Counted from the first letter of the stretch, positions 1-6,816 are shown. The stretch is DNA of 8,758 nucleotides from Acidobacteriota bacterium (GCA_003222855.1 QHXH01000329.1:1-8758), one strand, 5' to 3'. The notes: generated by a model from the letters alone, not told the origin. Made by a program: numbers and translations.

Positions 1-321
1 AACCGTGGAATCTTCCGTCCTGCGTTTCAGGTCAGGCGGTATGCTTGAATCGAACGGCTTGTGATCGTAGCCAGCAGAGTATCCAGACTCGAACCCCTGT
101 CGATAGCCATCGCGATATTCGTCCAGCGATCCCCACGCCGAATTGAACGCTCGATCGGCATGATCGTATTCAGCCTTGTTGCGAAATTCTCTGTTTGCAT
201 TCCTGGAGACGTCTCCGACGCCAGCCTGATAGCCGTCTGAGTAGCCGGTACGATAGCCGCGCATGATCGCGGTCGCTTGATTCTGCTCTTGAGAAGTCTG
301 CGCCGTCGAAGTTACCGGCAT
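1..321 (-). CDS. Secreted Gly-Tyr-repeat protein, partial, with disrupted 5' end
   Basis: I do not know a function for this protein. The minus-strand frame is open from 369 down to the window edge, so the C-terminus lies outside. The only usual start codon in the open part is ATG at 321-319. The codons just upstream (369-322) read LSLALFTAVAVLTFPL, and after the ATG come PVTSTAQ, which together look like a signal peptide with an Ala-Gln cleavage site. Directly before them is TGA (372-370). In the same frame beyond the TGA is ATG at 399 followed by EVDGLQKG. So the hydrophobic core is present but has no start codon. The mature part has two blocks of four-residue Gly-Tyr repeats, GYRTGYSDGYQAG and DGYRQGFESGYSAGY, separated by a charged stretch. 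Such proteins are common as uncharacterised secreted proteins in Acidobacteriota (recalled, not searched). The gene could be a recent pseudogene, have an unusual start, or contain a sequence error. Confidence 0.6.
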   Translation of the reverse strand, partial: MPVTSTAQTSQEQNQATAIMRGYRTGYSDGYQAGVGDVSRNANREFRNKAEYDHADRAFNSAWGSLDEYRDGYRQGFESGYSAGYDHKPFDSSIPPDLKRRTEDSTV

Positions 322-503
322 CAGCGGGAAAGTGAGGACCGCGACGGCCGTAAAAAGCGCGAGACTGAGTCAACCTTTCTGCAATCCATCGACTTCCATG
401 GCGCGTTTGCCATGACCGAGCGATGGCGATACGAAAAGGAGAGTGTCTTTAGGGAGCCGACTTGATGACTCCGCCCGGTAGCGTCAGAATGCTAACACAA
501 GCT

Positions 504-533
504 GCGACAACCGCGGTACGGCGGTCGCTTTTT
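504..533 (+). terminator. Possible weak intrinsic terminator
   Basis: GCGA (504-507) can pair with TCGC (525-528), and inside this CCGC can pair with GCGG, with a small bulge on the left side. Five T residues (529-533) follow directly. This is the shape of a rho-independent terminator on the plus strand. No plus-strand gene is visible upstream, so it could only insulate the following genes, or the resemblance may be chance. The rest of the stretch 400-551 shows no gene that I can support. Confidence 0.25.
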
Positions 534-551
534 CTGATGCACGAATACAGG

Positions 552-711
552 CGTCAGTTGTTCAGTGGTCAGTTGTTAGTGGTCGGAGGGGCGGTCGAGG
601 TTAATTGTCGCGCCCGACTCCATAAATGGGCGTGACGTGAAAACTAAGGATTAGCCCAATGATCATAAACAAGAACGAGCAACTGACGACTGACAATTGA
701 CGACCAGTAGA
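552..711. repeat. Degenerate inverted-repeat element before the desulfurase gene
   Basis: The left arm (552-585) is made of short iterations such as GTCAGTTGTT and CAGTGGTCAGTTGTTAG. The right arm (679-711) carries the reverse-complement pattern, AACTGACGACTGACAATTG then ACGACCAGTAG. The arms enclose about 93 bases that contain smaller GC-rich inverted repeats, for example CGCCC (611-615) with GGGCG. The right arm ends five bases before the ATG of the desulfurase gene, and no good Shine-Dalgarno sequence is seen there. The layout resembles a non-coding, MITE-like or REP-like element. No target-site duplication was identified. Confidence 0.55.
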
Positions 712-716
712 CGGTT

Positions 717-1907
717 ATGCGCCGAGTTTATTTAGACCATAGCGCCACCACTCCCATCGACGCACGGGTAGTGCAGGCGATGCTTCCGTATTTGACGGAA
801 ACGTTCGGCAACGCTTCCAGCATCCATCAATTTGGTCAGGAGGCGCGCGCCGCAGTCGACAAAGCGCGCCGGCAGGTTGCTTCACTCATCAACGCGCGGG
901 CAAACGAAATTGTTTTCACCTCTGGAGGCACGGAAGCAAACAACCTCGCAATTCGCGGCGTTTGTGAAGCTCGTCAAACATCTGGACGGCACATTATCAC
1001 TTCGGCGATTGAGCATCCTTCGGTTCGCGGCATGGTGGAATATCTTGAACAGAACGGATGGACGATCACGCGACTGCCGGTTTATGACAACGGCCTGGTG
1101 CGGGTCGATGATGTGCGCGCGGCAATTCGCGCCGATACGGTCTTGATCAGCGTGATGATGGCGAACAACGAAATCGGCACGATTCAACCGGTGAAAGAGA
1201 TCGGCGCGCTCGTTCGCGGCAGACGCGAAAGTGGTCAAAAGCATTTATCCTTTCATACTGACGCCGTCCAGGCAGCCGGGCGAGCCGCGATCGATGTCGA
1301 ACTGATCGGATGCGACCTCTTGTCGTTCTCAGCGCATAAAATGTATGCGCCGAAAGGAGTGGGTGCTTTGTTCATTCGCCGCGGCACGCGTTTGTTTCCT
1401 CAGCAAATCGGCGGACATCAGGAGCGTGAACGTCGTGCCGGAACTGAACCGGTTCCGAACATTGTCGCCTTTGGCGCAGCCGCAGAACTCGCGCGACAAG
1501 AAATGGTCCAGCGTAACGAACACACGGCGCGTCTGCGCGATCGGTTTGAGCGGGAAGTTGAGGCGCGCATCGAGACAATCGTTTTCAACGGTGATCGCCG
1601 GCAGCGACTATCTCACGTGTCCAACATTTCGTTTCGCTTCATTGAAGGCGAAGGATTATTGATTCACCTCGACATGCAAGGGGTCGCCGTTTCGACCGGC
1701 TCGGCTTGTTCGTCAGGAACCCTGGAGCCATCACCGGTAATCAAAGCGTTGGGCCGTGACGAGGAACTTGCGCGCGGCGCGATCCGATTCAGTTTTGGAA
1801 AAGACAACACCGACGAAGACGTCGAGGTCGCCGTTGAAGCGATTACTCGGGCAGTTGAAAGTCTGCGCGCAATTTCGCCGCTGGTGCGTGAATCAATCGC
1901 TACTTAA
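717..1907 (+). CDS. iscS: Cysteine desulfurase, class I (NifS/IscS family)
   Basis: A cytoplasmic PLP enzyme that converts L-cysteine to L-alanine and holds the released sulfur as a persulfide for Fe-S cluster assembly and other sulfur transfer. The 396 residues match the family length of about 400. Visible motifs are YLDHSATTP at the N-terminus, TSGGTEANN (68-76), the PLP-stacking His100 in EHPSV, MANNEIG (148-154), TDAVQ (181-185), the Schiff-base lysine K208 in SAHKMYAPKG, the catalytic C331 in STGSACSSG, and substrate-binding R357 in IRFSFG. The SACSSGTLEPS loop is of class I, not the SufS/CsdA class. ATG 717 starts exactly at the conserved N-terminal motif, although the ribosome binding site is poor because a repeat arm lies just upstream. 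An IscU-like scaffold gene follows 243 bases downstream, supporting an Fe-S role. Whether it is best called NifS or IscS cannot be settled here, as no iscR, hscA or nif genes are in view. Confidence 0.96.
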   Translation: MRRVYLDHSATTPIDARVVQAMLPYLTETFGNASSIHQFGQEARAAVDKARRQVASLINARANEIVFTSGGTEANNLAIRGVCEARQTSGRHIITSAIEHPSVRGMVEYLEQNGWTITRLPVYDNGLVRVDDVRAAIRADTVLISVMMANNEIGTIQPVKEIGALVRGRRESGQKHLSFHTDAVQAAGRAAIDVELIGCDLLSFSAHKMYAPKGVGALFIRRGTRLFPQQIGGHQERERRAGTEPVPNIVAFGAAAELARQEMVQRNEHTARLRDRFEREVEARIETIVFNGDRRQRLSHVSNISFRFIEGEGLLIHLDMQGVAVSTGSACSSGTLEPSPVIKALGRDEELARGAIRFSFGKDNTDEDVEVAVEAITRAVESLRAISPLVRESIAT

Positions 1908-1920
1908 GTTGCGACAATAT

Positions 1921-2136
1921 TCCCTCCCTCTTTGCGAGGGGAATAACATACTAGACTCATCCGACCTGCGCGCCTTCGTGTGGGTTGGTTTTGGGTTCGT
2001 GCTTTTTCGTGGTGTGCTTTGCAGATGAATCAACGAGAACCAAACCACGAAATCACACGAATCAGGAATCACGAAAAGACACAAAGGTTCGCTTGATGGG
2101 TCAAGTATGTTGTTACCCTCCCAAGGGGAAAGGGGC
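1921..2136. repeat. 216-bp imperfect palindrome between desulfurase and scaffold genes
   Basis: The arms are roughly 1921-2012 and 2046-2136. The outer parts match well: GGGGAATAACATACTAGACT on the left against GGGTAACAACATACTTGACC on the reverse complement of the right. The inner parts are made of TTCGTG-type iterations: CCTTCGTGTG, GTTCGTG and TTTTCGTGG on the left, and CCACGAAATCACACGAATC and CACGAAAAGACAC on the right. The loop is about 33 bases. The similarity is clear because both strands encode the same chance peptide, EGNNIL. It fills nearly all of the spacer between the two Fe-S genes. It is probably a non-autonomous, MITE-like insertion; no transposase or clear target duplication is visible. 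Confidence 0.75.
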
Positions 2137-2150
2137 TTCGGGATATACAA

Positions 2151-2513
2151 ATGTCCTACTCAGACATCTTTAAAGACCATCTCGCCAATCCGCGCAACGC
2201 GGGCGAACTGCCGGATGCGAATGTATTCGCCGAAGAAACGAATCCCGTCTGCGGCGATCGTCTGCGTTTGAGTCTGCGCGTTCGCGATGGACGGATCGAA
2301 GCCGCAAGATTCTTAGCTTACGGCTGCCCGCCGACTCTTGTCTGCGGATCAGCGCTGGCGGAGATGGTCGAAGGAAAGTTAGTCGATGACGCGAAGCACC
2401 TCACGCGGCACGACATTCTGAATGCGATCGCCGGTTTGCCAAGCCGCAAGCAACATGCCGCGGCCCTCGCGATTGAAGCGCTTCGAACCGCGCTCAAGAG
2501 TTTCCGTGTCTGA
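2151..2513 (+). CDS. iscU: IscU/NifU-N-like Fe-S scaffold protein lacking the third cysteine
   Basis: A cytoplasmic scaffold on which Fe-S clusters are built from sulfur given by the desulfurase encoded just upstream. The 120 residues match an IscU/NifU N-terminal domain. The family signature is clear: MSYSDIFKDHLANPRN at the start, NPVCGD (C34, D36), the YGCPP motif (C59) followed by EMVEGK, and a C-terminal LPSRKQHAAALAIEAL helix. In E. coli IscU this last region reads LPPVKIHCS and holds the third active cysteine (C106). Here His102 is kept but the cysteine position is Ala103. An additional cysteine, C65, lies six residues after C59, where E. coli has Ser. The possible ligand set is therefore C34, D36, C59, C65 and H102. 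The nearest SD-like bases (AAGGGGAAAGGGG, 2123-2135) lie in the right arm of the upstream palindrome and are rather far from the ATG. The iscU symbol is given by family, not proven orthology. Confidence 0.88.
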   Translation: MSYSDIFKDHLANPRNAGELPDANVFAEETNPVCGDRLRLSLRVRDGRIEAARFLAYGCPPTLVCGSALAEMVEGKLVDDAKHLTRHDILNAIAGLPSRKQHAAALAIEALRTALKSFRV

Positions 2514-2577
2514 TCACAATCGCTCACTCCGATCGACCTGTTAGTTCACAAAACGGATCAGCAGAAGGTGAGCGCGG

Positions 2578-2712
2578 CGCTCCGTCAGGAGCGCGATGTT
2601 TATAGAACCGAGCCTCCAAAAGAAATCCTCGCCGGCAGCGGCAGAGCCGCTGCCAGCGAGGAAGGAATTAAGAGGCGGCTAGAGCTATAAATATTTCGCT
2701 CCTAACGGAGCG
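2578..2712. repeat. Near-perfect 135-bp palindrome between convergent genes
   Basis: The arms are about 2578-2642 and 2646-2712, with only AGA between them. The centre, CTCGCCGGCAGCGGC against GCCGCTGCCAGCGAG, has one mismatch. The ends are CGCTCCGTCAGGAGCG and the reverse complement of CGCTCCTAACGGAGCG, and each end is itself a small hairpin. Between them TGTTTATAGA pairs with CTATAAATA. It lies between the convergent scaffold and PBP genes, so its RNA would form a long hairpin at the 3' ends of both transcripts and may slow or stop transcription or protect the ends. There is no T-run as in a standard terminator. It is probably a member of a dispersed REP- or MITE-like family. Confidence 0.8.
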
Positions 2713-2777
2713 AAGAATCTTTTCCCATCCTAAAGCGAACACACCGGACCACAAGAGAGAAAGGACGAATAAAATAA

Positions 2778-5546
2778 TCACTTATTCAGTCGCTGAGGAT
2801 TAACCACCCGCGCGCGATTGCCCGACGGAGGAGTCGGCTGAGGCTTTTTGTGATATTCAGGGCCGCAATATTTTGTCGGCTCCTGTCCGATGATGAACGT
2901 CTTCGTCTTAATGACGGGACAACTGTCGACTGCAATCAGGCCTGTCGTCGGATCGATGTCGAGCGTTATGGTTCCTTGTAACTTGCTGGATGAGTCGGGC
3001 TCGTAAGCATCAATCGACCTGGACTTCAAAATGTCCTTGCTGTTTTTCGGTGTCGGTGTCGGTTTCGGTTTCACCACATCGGGAAGACTCGCGGGCTCGA
3101 TTTGAGAATCGTCCTGGCCTTCAGCCGGTGAACCATCCCTGGCCATGTCATCCGGCGTCTCGCCGTTCTCGCCCGGCAAGGTGCCATTGATGAACAACTC
3201 GCCTCGCTTCGTCGTTGAATCAGCCTTCGCGACGTCGCCGGTAGCCGGATCGATGTCAGCCTGCTGAACTCCCTCAGGCATCTGCCAATCGCCGGTCCAT
3301 TCCGGATGCATCGTCAAGGCCGAGCTCATAAAGTCGGCCCAAATCGGCAGAGCCGAGTTCGCGCCCGTCAAACCGAGTTGCGATCCGTCATCAAATCCGA
3401 CCCAAACAACGCAGACCAGATCGGGCGTGTAGCCAGCGAACCAACCGTCGCGCGAAGTTCCCGTCTTCCCGGCAACATTGAACTTGAATCCGCGCGCGCG
3501 AATTGGCGCGCCGGTGCCCCGATTCACGACGTCCTTCATGAAAGACGTCATCACGTAAGCGATTGGCGGACGCAGCACTTCATTCTTCTGTGCAGTCGGC
3601 TGAGCGATCGTCATACCGGCGCCCGTCGTAACACGCGTGATCGCAATCGGAGTAGTACGGGTTCCATTCGCGGCAAACGCAGAGTACGCCGAAGCCATTT
3701 GCAGTGGCGTTGCTTCGGCTGTCCCCAGGGCCATCGCGGGATATGCGTGAGATACGCGTGGCAATCCGGCTTTCGCAGCGAGACTCATGACGCGGCCGAT
3801 GGTGACTTCCATGGCGACGTCAACCGTGACGACGTTCAGACTATGGACCATCGCATCGCGCAACGTCACAGGCTGCATCGAATACTTATCGCCCATATTG
3901 CCTGGCGAGTACTGCTGATTGTCGTAGGTGAAAGTCTGTGGCTCGTCTTTGAACATCGTCGCGGGGGTGATGACGCGGGGAACCGGATCGTAAGCAGTAT
4001 TCAGCGCCGTCGCGTATACGAAAGGCTTGAACACTGAGCCCGGTTGACGCAACGCTTCGGCGCGATTCAGTTGACTCTTGGAATAGTCCCTCCCACCGAC
4101 CATCGCGACGATCTCGCCGGTGTGCGCGTTCATCGCCACCAGCGCGGCTTGCAGGGTTCCCTCGGGAGCGCGCTTCTTCTCGACACGATCGAGCGCCGCC
4201 AGCTGTTTCGTCACCGCCGTGTAAGCAGCGCGCTGCAGGTCCATGTCGACCGAGGTATAGATGCGCAAGTGATCGGCGCCTTCCCCGGTTATCAACTCGC
4301 CAAGCTGGTTCTGGACATAGTCGGCAAAATAAGGCGCATCAGAAATATCAATCCGGCCTTTGGCGGGCGCGAGTATGAGGTCAGTACCTTCGGCCTGCTT
4401 CGCTTGTTCGTCGGTAATCGCACCAGTCTCAGCCATGGATTCCAACACCTGATTGCGACGCGCGCGTGCCGTGTCCGCGTCATGAAATGGGTTGTAGCGG
4501 TTGGGACTGCGAATCAAGCCGGCCAGAAACGCGGATTCAGGCAAAGTCAGATTCGTGACGTCTTTATTGAAGTAAGCGCTGGCTGCCTCGCCAAAGCCAT
4601 TGATCGAAAACCCGGATTGCTGTCCCAAATAAACCTGATTGCAATAGAGCGCAAAAATCTCCTGCTTCGACAGGCGCGTCTCAAGAATCACCGACATGTA
4701 AGCTTCCGAGATTTTTCGCTTCAGGCTGTACTCAGGCGACAGGAGCAAATTCTTGACAAGCTGTTGCGTGATACTCGATCCACCCTGTCGCGCTAAAGGC
4801 GAATTAGGATCAGTATCGTATCGGCGCAGGAATGCGCGAATGATGCCGCGAATGTTCACGCCATGGTGTTCGAAGAAGGATCGATCTTCGGTGACGACGA
4901 TCGCATTGCGTAAATCTGCCGGCACGTCGTTAAAGCCGATCACTCGGCGTTTCGCTCGCTCGCGCCCGGTAACAGAACTTATGAGTTCCGGCTCCAGCTG
5001 CGCTTTCTCGAGATGTGAGCCGTTCTGCCGGTCGGTCAGGTAAGCGATCGATTTTCCGGCGCGATTGAATTCGACGCGCACTTGAGGATACGGGCGTGCA
5101 TTATCAACTATCGAGTCCGCGCTCGGATCGATATCGACCGTCGGGCCATTCATGCTGTATCTGCCGCGATTGCTGTCTGCCTGCTGATTGCGCTCAACAT
5201 ACCCGGCGCGCCTCAAATACGCGATCAAATCTTCTTCGCTAATGCTCTGGCCGGCGCGAATCTGTTTTTGCGCGGCGTAAATGCCGGCTGAACGCGTAAA
5301 AACTTCTCCGCGCAGAAGATTATCGATGCGACCTGAGAAGACGATCCAGTAGTAAGCAAGAAGCGCAATCGCAAGAGCGGCGACGAGAGTTATCGGGATT
5401 ACAATATATGGCCGGAAGAAAAATCGAAGGATGCGCCGGGCAACGCCGCGCCGGGGTTCTTCATAGCGAATGACGCGAGGCGGTTCCACACCTCGGCGGC
5501 GAATTACCGGGGGAACATGATTATCAGGTGGATGCCGAATTGCCAT
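2778..5546 (-). CDS. mrcB: Bifunctional class A penicillin-binding protein, PBP1B type
   Basis: An inner-membrane enzyme that polymerises lipid II into glycan strands (GT51 transglycosylase) and cross-links stem peptides (transpeptidase). It has 922 residues. In order: a basic, Pro-rich cytoplasmic tail; a membrane segment at about 47-70; a UB2H-like domain (RSAGIYAAQKQIRAGQSI, from about 85) that points to PBP1B; the GT51 domain with EDRSFFEHHGV (catalytic E220), GGSSITQQLVKNL and RKISE (E281); the transpeptidase with SVFK (S504, K507), SLN (569-571) and KTGTS (694-698); then a long C-terminal tail. The tail has a DIDPATG module (764-794), an acidic linker, KPKPTPTPK, and a second DIDPTTG module (863-894) holding C876 and C894. 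All catalytic residues are present. In E. coli UB2H is bound by the lipoprotein LpoB; a partner here is unknown. A good promoter lies at 5593-5621. Start ATG 5546 lacks a strong SD but begins the basic tail. Confidence 0.96.
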   Translation of the reverse strand: MAIRHPPDNHVPPVIRRRGVEPPRVIRYEEPRRGVARRILRFFFRPYIVIPITLVAALAIALLAYYWIVFSGRIDNLLRGEVFTRSAGIYAAQKQIRAGQSISEEDLIAYLRRAGYVERNQQADSNRGRYSMNGPTVDIDPSADSIVDNARPYPQVRVEFNRAGKSIAYLTDRQNGSHLEKAQLEPELISSVTGRERAKRRVIGFNDVPADLRNAIVVTEDRSFFEHHGVNIRGIIRAFLRRYDTDPNSPLARQGGSSITQQLVKNLLLSPEYSLKRKISEAYMSVILETRLSKQEIFALYCNQVYLGQQSGFSINGFGEAASAYFNKDVTNLTLPESAFLAGLIRSPNRYNPFHDADTARARRNQVLESMAETGAITDEQAKQAEGTDLILAPAKGRIDISDAPYFADYVQNQLGELITGEGADHLRIYTSVDMDLQRAAYTAVTKQLAALDRVEKKRAPEGTLQAALVAMNAHTGEIVAMVGGRDYSKSQLNRAEALRQPGSVFKPFVYATALNTAYDPVPRVITPATMFKDEPQTFTYDNQQYSPGNMGDKYSMQPVTLRDAMVHSLNVVTVDVAMEVTIGRVMSLAAKAGLPRVSHAYPAMALGTAEATPLQMASAYSAFAANGTRTTPIAITRVTTGAGMTIAQPTAQKNEVLRPPIAYVMTSFMKDVVNRGTGAPIRARGFKFNVAGKTGTSRDGWFAGYTPDLVCVVWVGFDDGSQLGLTGANSALPIWADFMSSALTMHPEWTGDWQMPEGVQQADIDPATGDVAKADSTTKRGELFINGTLPGENGETPDDMARDGSPAEGQDDSQIEPASLPDVVKPKPTPTPKNSKDILKSRSIDAYEPDSSSKLQGTITLDIDPTTGLIAVDSCPVIKTKTFIIGQEPTKYCGPEYHKKPQPTPPSGNRARVVNPQRLNK

Positions 5547-5592
5547 GAAGAACGATCCGCTTTCGGCCTCTGGGGGGCACTACTGCAATCTG

Positions 5593-5621
5593 ATGCTAAA
5601 CTGTTACGCGCGCGCTGTCTA
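5593..5621 (-). promoter_or_regulatory. Sigma70-like promoter for the PBP gene
   Basis: On the minus strand TAGACA (5621-5616) is followed after 17 bases by TAGCAT (5598-5593). These match the -35 consensus at five of six positions and the -10 at four of six. The start of transcription would be about 40 bases before the ATG at 5546. The -35 box touches the left end of the adjacent palindromic element, which may affect promoter strength. Confidence 0.6.
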
Positions 5622-5747
5622 CAGTAGGGCCCTAATTTCGGTTTTTCTCTGCGTATTCTCCGCGGACTCAGCGTCTCTGCGGTGAATTAGGTTTGAAAAC
5701 ACTCACCGCAGAGGCGCAGAGAATTTTAAATTAGGCCACTACCCTGT
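5621..5747. repeat. Palindromic CTCTGCGGTGA element between divergent genes
   Basis: The outer arms are ACAGTAGGGCCCTAATTT (5621-5638) and AAATTAGGCCACTACCCTGT (5728-5747), which are imperfect reverse complements. The inner arms are CTCTGCGGTGA (5675-5685) and TCACCGCAGAG (5703-5713), a perfect 11-bp pair with a loop of about 17 bases. The left half has extra TCTCTGCG and CTCCGCGG units, so the two halves are unequal in length. The order of outer and inner arms resembles the other spacer elements, but the sequence is different. No coding content is seen. Confidence 0.7.
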
Positions 5748-5758
5748 TTACTATTCGA

Positions 5759-5787
5759 TTGACAGCATCACAAGCATTCGGTAATTT
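5759..5787 (+). promoter_or_regulatory. Probable promoter for the CAP-domain gene
   Basis: TTGACA (5759-5764), a perfect -35 box, is followed after 17 bases by TAATTT (5782-5787), a weaker -10 box that keeps the important first, second and last bases. It would give a leader of about 78 bases before the ATG at 5872. It lies just outside the right arm of the palindromic element. Confidence 0.5.
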
Positions 5788-5871
5788 TAGCGCACGATCG
5801 CCCAATGGATTCCGCCGAGGTCACGACCGAGCTGTTCACGACGTTTCAAAAGAATGATGAGGAGCCCCCAA

Positions 5872-6699
5872 ATGAAGTTCAGGCTGTTCGGATTTTTCAC
5901 GCTCTGCTGCGCAATTGCAATCAATCTATGTTCAGTTCGGATCCAGAACGGGTACTCACAAACCACCAAATCGACACCGGCGCTGTCCGTAGCTGAACAG
6001 GATTTGCTGAATGAAATCAATCAAGCCCGCGCGCAACCGCAAACCTACGCAACCTACCTCGAGCAATTGAAACCGCTCTTCAAAGGTAAGGACTACACTG
6101 CAACGGGTCAGGAAACGTTAACGACGCAGGAGGGTTGGGACGCGGTTGAGGACGCGATCAGGTTTCTCCGCGCGGCGAAACCACTCGGTCCGTTAGGTGC
6201 GTCACAAGGTTTGTGTCTCGCAGCGTCAGATCATGTGAAGGATCAGAGCGCGTCTGGCGCGACCGGGCATGCCGGCTCGGACAGGACGATGATCGAGCAA
6301 CGCGCGAAGCCATACGGCACCTGGCAAGGTGGGATCGGCGAGAGTCTCACTTACGGAAATGAATCTGCGCGCGAACGTATTCTCACCTGGTTGATCGATG
6401 ACGGTGTCGCCACACGCGGCCATCGCAAGCGCATGATGAGCCAGGATTACATGGTCGCGGGAGTTTCGTGTGGCCCACATCCGGAATACGGAACGATGTG
6501 CGTGCTGACATTGGCGGGGGGCTTCACCGATTCAGTGATGGCCCGGACCCCGACTAACAACAAATCGAACAACAATTTGACGAATCGTCCGGCGGCGGTG
6601 TCGGTAGGCGCGTCCACGAACTCAGCCAGTAAGGACGCGGCAAAGACGACTACTGGCGCTGGAGTTGCGAACGCCAACAGAAAGAAGTCTCCGCGTTAG
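5872..6699 (+). CDS. Secreted CAP-domain (SCP/PR1-like) protein
   Basis: A predicted exported protein of 275 residues with one CAP domain. Bacterial CAP proteins are poorly understood; peptidase, lipid-binding and adhesion roles have been suggested for the superfamily, so no reaction is assigned. The N-terminus MKFRLFGFFTLCCAIAINLC is a signal peptide. The CAP domain runs from about 40 to 222. It begins with LLNEINQARAQPQTYA, the usual first helix, and shows H133 in TGHAG, E157 in GESLTYG, H184 in RGHRKRMM, and a last strand region VAGVSCGP. The CAP-site residues (His, Glu, His) are therefore kept. The tail 223-275 is rich in Asn, Thr, Ser, Ala and Lys and probably disordered. An in-frame ATG at 5854 also exists, but GAGGAG (5859-5864) lies seven bases before ATG 5872 and makes that start better. 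A strong terminator follows after the tandem repeats. Confidence 0.9.
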   Translation: MKFRLFGFFTLCCAIAINLCSVRIQNGYSQTTKSTPALSVAEQDLLNEINQARAQPQTYATYLEQLKPLFKGKDYTATGQETLTTQEGWDAVEDAIRFLRAAKPLGPLGASQGLCLAASDHVKDQSASGATGHAGSDRTMIEQRAKPYGTWQGGIGESLTYGNESARERILTWLIDDGVATRGHRKRMMSQDYMVAGVSCGPHPEYGTMCVLTLAGGFTDSVMARTPTNNKSNNNLTNRPAAVSVGASTNSASKDAAKTTTGAGVANANRKKSPR

Positions 6700-6714
6700 C
6701 CTCTCCCAACGCTG

Positions 6715-6816
6715 TGACAGAAACCCGACCGTAAGGGAGGCTGCGATTGATGCAGAAACCCGACCGTAAGGGAGCGTGCGATTGTGACAGAAACCCGACC
6801 GTAAGGCGTCGATTGA
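6715..6816. repeat. Three tandem 35-bp repeats
   Basis: The core CAGAAACCCGACCGTAAGG starts at 6718, 6753 and 6788, an exact period of 35. The first two copies continue as GGAGGCTGCGATTG and GGAGCGTGCGATTG. The third copy shares TGACAGAAACCCGACCGTAAGG and then changes to CGTCGATTGAG. The repeats begin 15 bases after the stop of the CAP gene and end just before the terminator, so they are probably transcribed as its 3' untranslated region. Three copies without real spacers rule out a CRISPR array. Confidence 0.85.

Noticed and set aside
170..465. Overlapping open frames at 170-373 (minus, TTG start) and 277-465 (plus)
   Set aside because: The Gly-Tyr-repeat frame on the minus strand has a signal-peptide-like region and regular repeats, while these frames are Arg-rich and without features.
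1893..2173. Small open frames on both strands in the desulfurase-scaffold spacer
   Set aside because: They lie in the palindromic element; the same peptide appears on both strands only because of the inverted repeat.
3306..4796. Two plus-strand open frames of 243 and 250 codons inside the PBP gene
   Set aside because: They are antisense to the well-supported GT51/transpeptidase gene, have Arg/His/Ser-rich composition typical of shadow frames, and show no known domain.
6715..6816. Possible CRISPR array
   Set aside because: There are only three copies, the period is 35 with just 13-16 variable bases between cores, those bases are also similar, and no cas gene is present.
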